A stretch of 64,000 bases of DNA from Membranipora membranacea (taxonomy: Eukaryota; Bryozoa; Gymnolaemata; Cheilostomatida; Membraniporidae), in assembly GCA_914767715.1 (NCBI GenBank), contig OU612065.1, forward strand, positions 8,558,001 through 8,622,000. Direction: 5' to 3'. The notes under the pieces are model-generated. The model ran no database searches, was not told the origin of the DNA, and was given only the letters and a program-made list of their open reading frames with translations. Below are positions 63,766-64,000 of the stretch, piece after piece. Positions within the stretch are counted from its first letter, which is position 1. Every line of letters begins with the position of its first letter. The position numbers and the translations under genes were made by a program.

Positions 63766-64000
63766 CTACGGACAGGGCAGGCATAAAATATAGACGCATC
63801 CTGTCAAGACAACGCCATTTTCACGTCACATCAAACGAGTTGAAAACTATTTGACAGCATTAATTCAAACTTAATTTGTTTAAAACGGTTATTAAATTTT
63901 TATTATTTAAAATCGCCATTGCGATGTATATTTAAAGAGTGTCCACTAAGATGAACATTGGAGGGCTCATTTTGCACAATTATGACAGTAAATATTACGT
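63766..64000. other. Right edge, nothing identified
   Basis: AT-rich flank of the satellite array up to the window end. Confidence 0.6.

Overview
The window looks like nuclear DNA of a non-vertebrate animal. Every protein-coding gene is split by short GT-AG introns, with one GC-AG. Intergenic DNA is AT-rich and littered with foldback repeats, and the gene content is animal-specific: a receptor guanylyl cyclase, FAAH, PRCP, CCDC142 and CACUL1 orthologues. Compact multi-exon genes, an STPR-like basic protein and abundant small inverted repeats would suit an early-branching animal such as a sponge. That placement is inference; nothing in the window fixes the species.

Layout. At 1-620 a decayed non-LTR retrotransposon reverse transcriptase lies on the minus strand, followed by a near-perfect palindromic element (885-1018). 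CACUL1 (+, 2443-5886, 9 exons, 284 aa) converges with CCDC142 (-, 14721-7226, 14 exons, 940 aa). A two-exon gene for a small basic STPR-like protein (-, 18362-17414) follows. From about 18.5 to 25.5 kb there is no convincing gene, but there are many repeats: a degraded palindromic element, two adjacent perfect hairpins, a pair of TA-flanked inverted-repeat elements facing each other, a duplicated 125-bp block and an inverted pair of (TACCC)-rich repeats. FAAH (+, 25571-32695, 14 exons, 586 aa) converges with a receptor guanylyl cyclase (-, 47088-34356, 21 in-frame exons, 1153 aa). The cyclase gene is divergent from PRCP (+, 50160-54873, 9 exons, 502 aa). The last 9 kb are gene-poor: a 7-bp microsatellite (57847-58026), then a composite satellite array with a roughly 280-bp unit (about 59.3-63.8 kb).

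The genes do not form an operon or pathway. They cover cullin/CDK-associated function (CACUL1), an uncharacterised coiled-coil family (CCDC142), lipid amide hydrolysis (FAAH), transmembrane cGMP signalling (guanylyl cyclase) and lysosomal or secreted peptide trimming (PRCP). For all five named genes I checked exon phases by hand. They close in frame throughout, with one exception: a 79-nt candidate exon of the cyclase gene that fits only if it is skipped.
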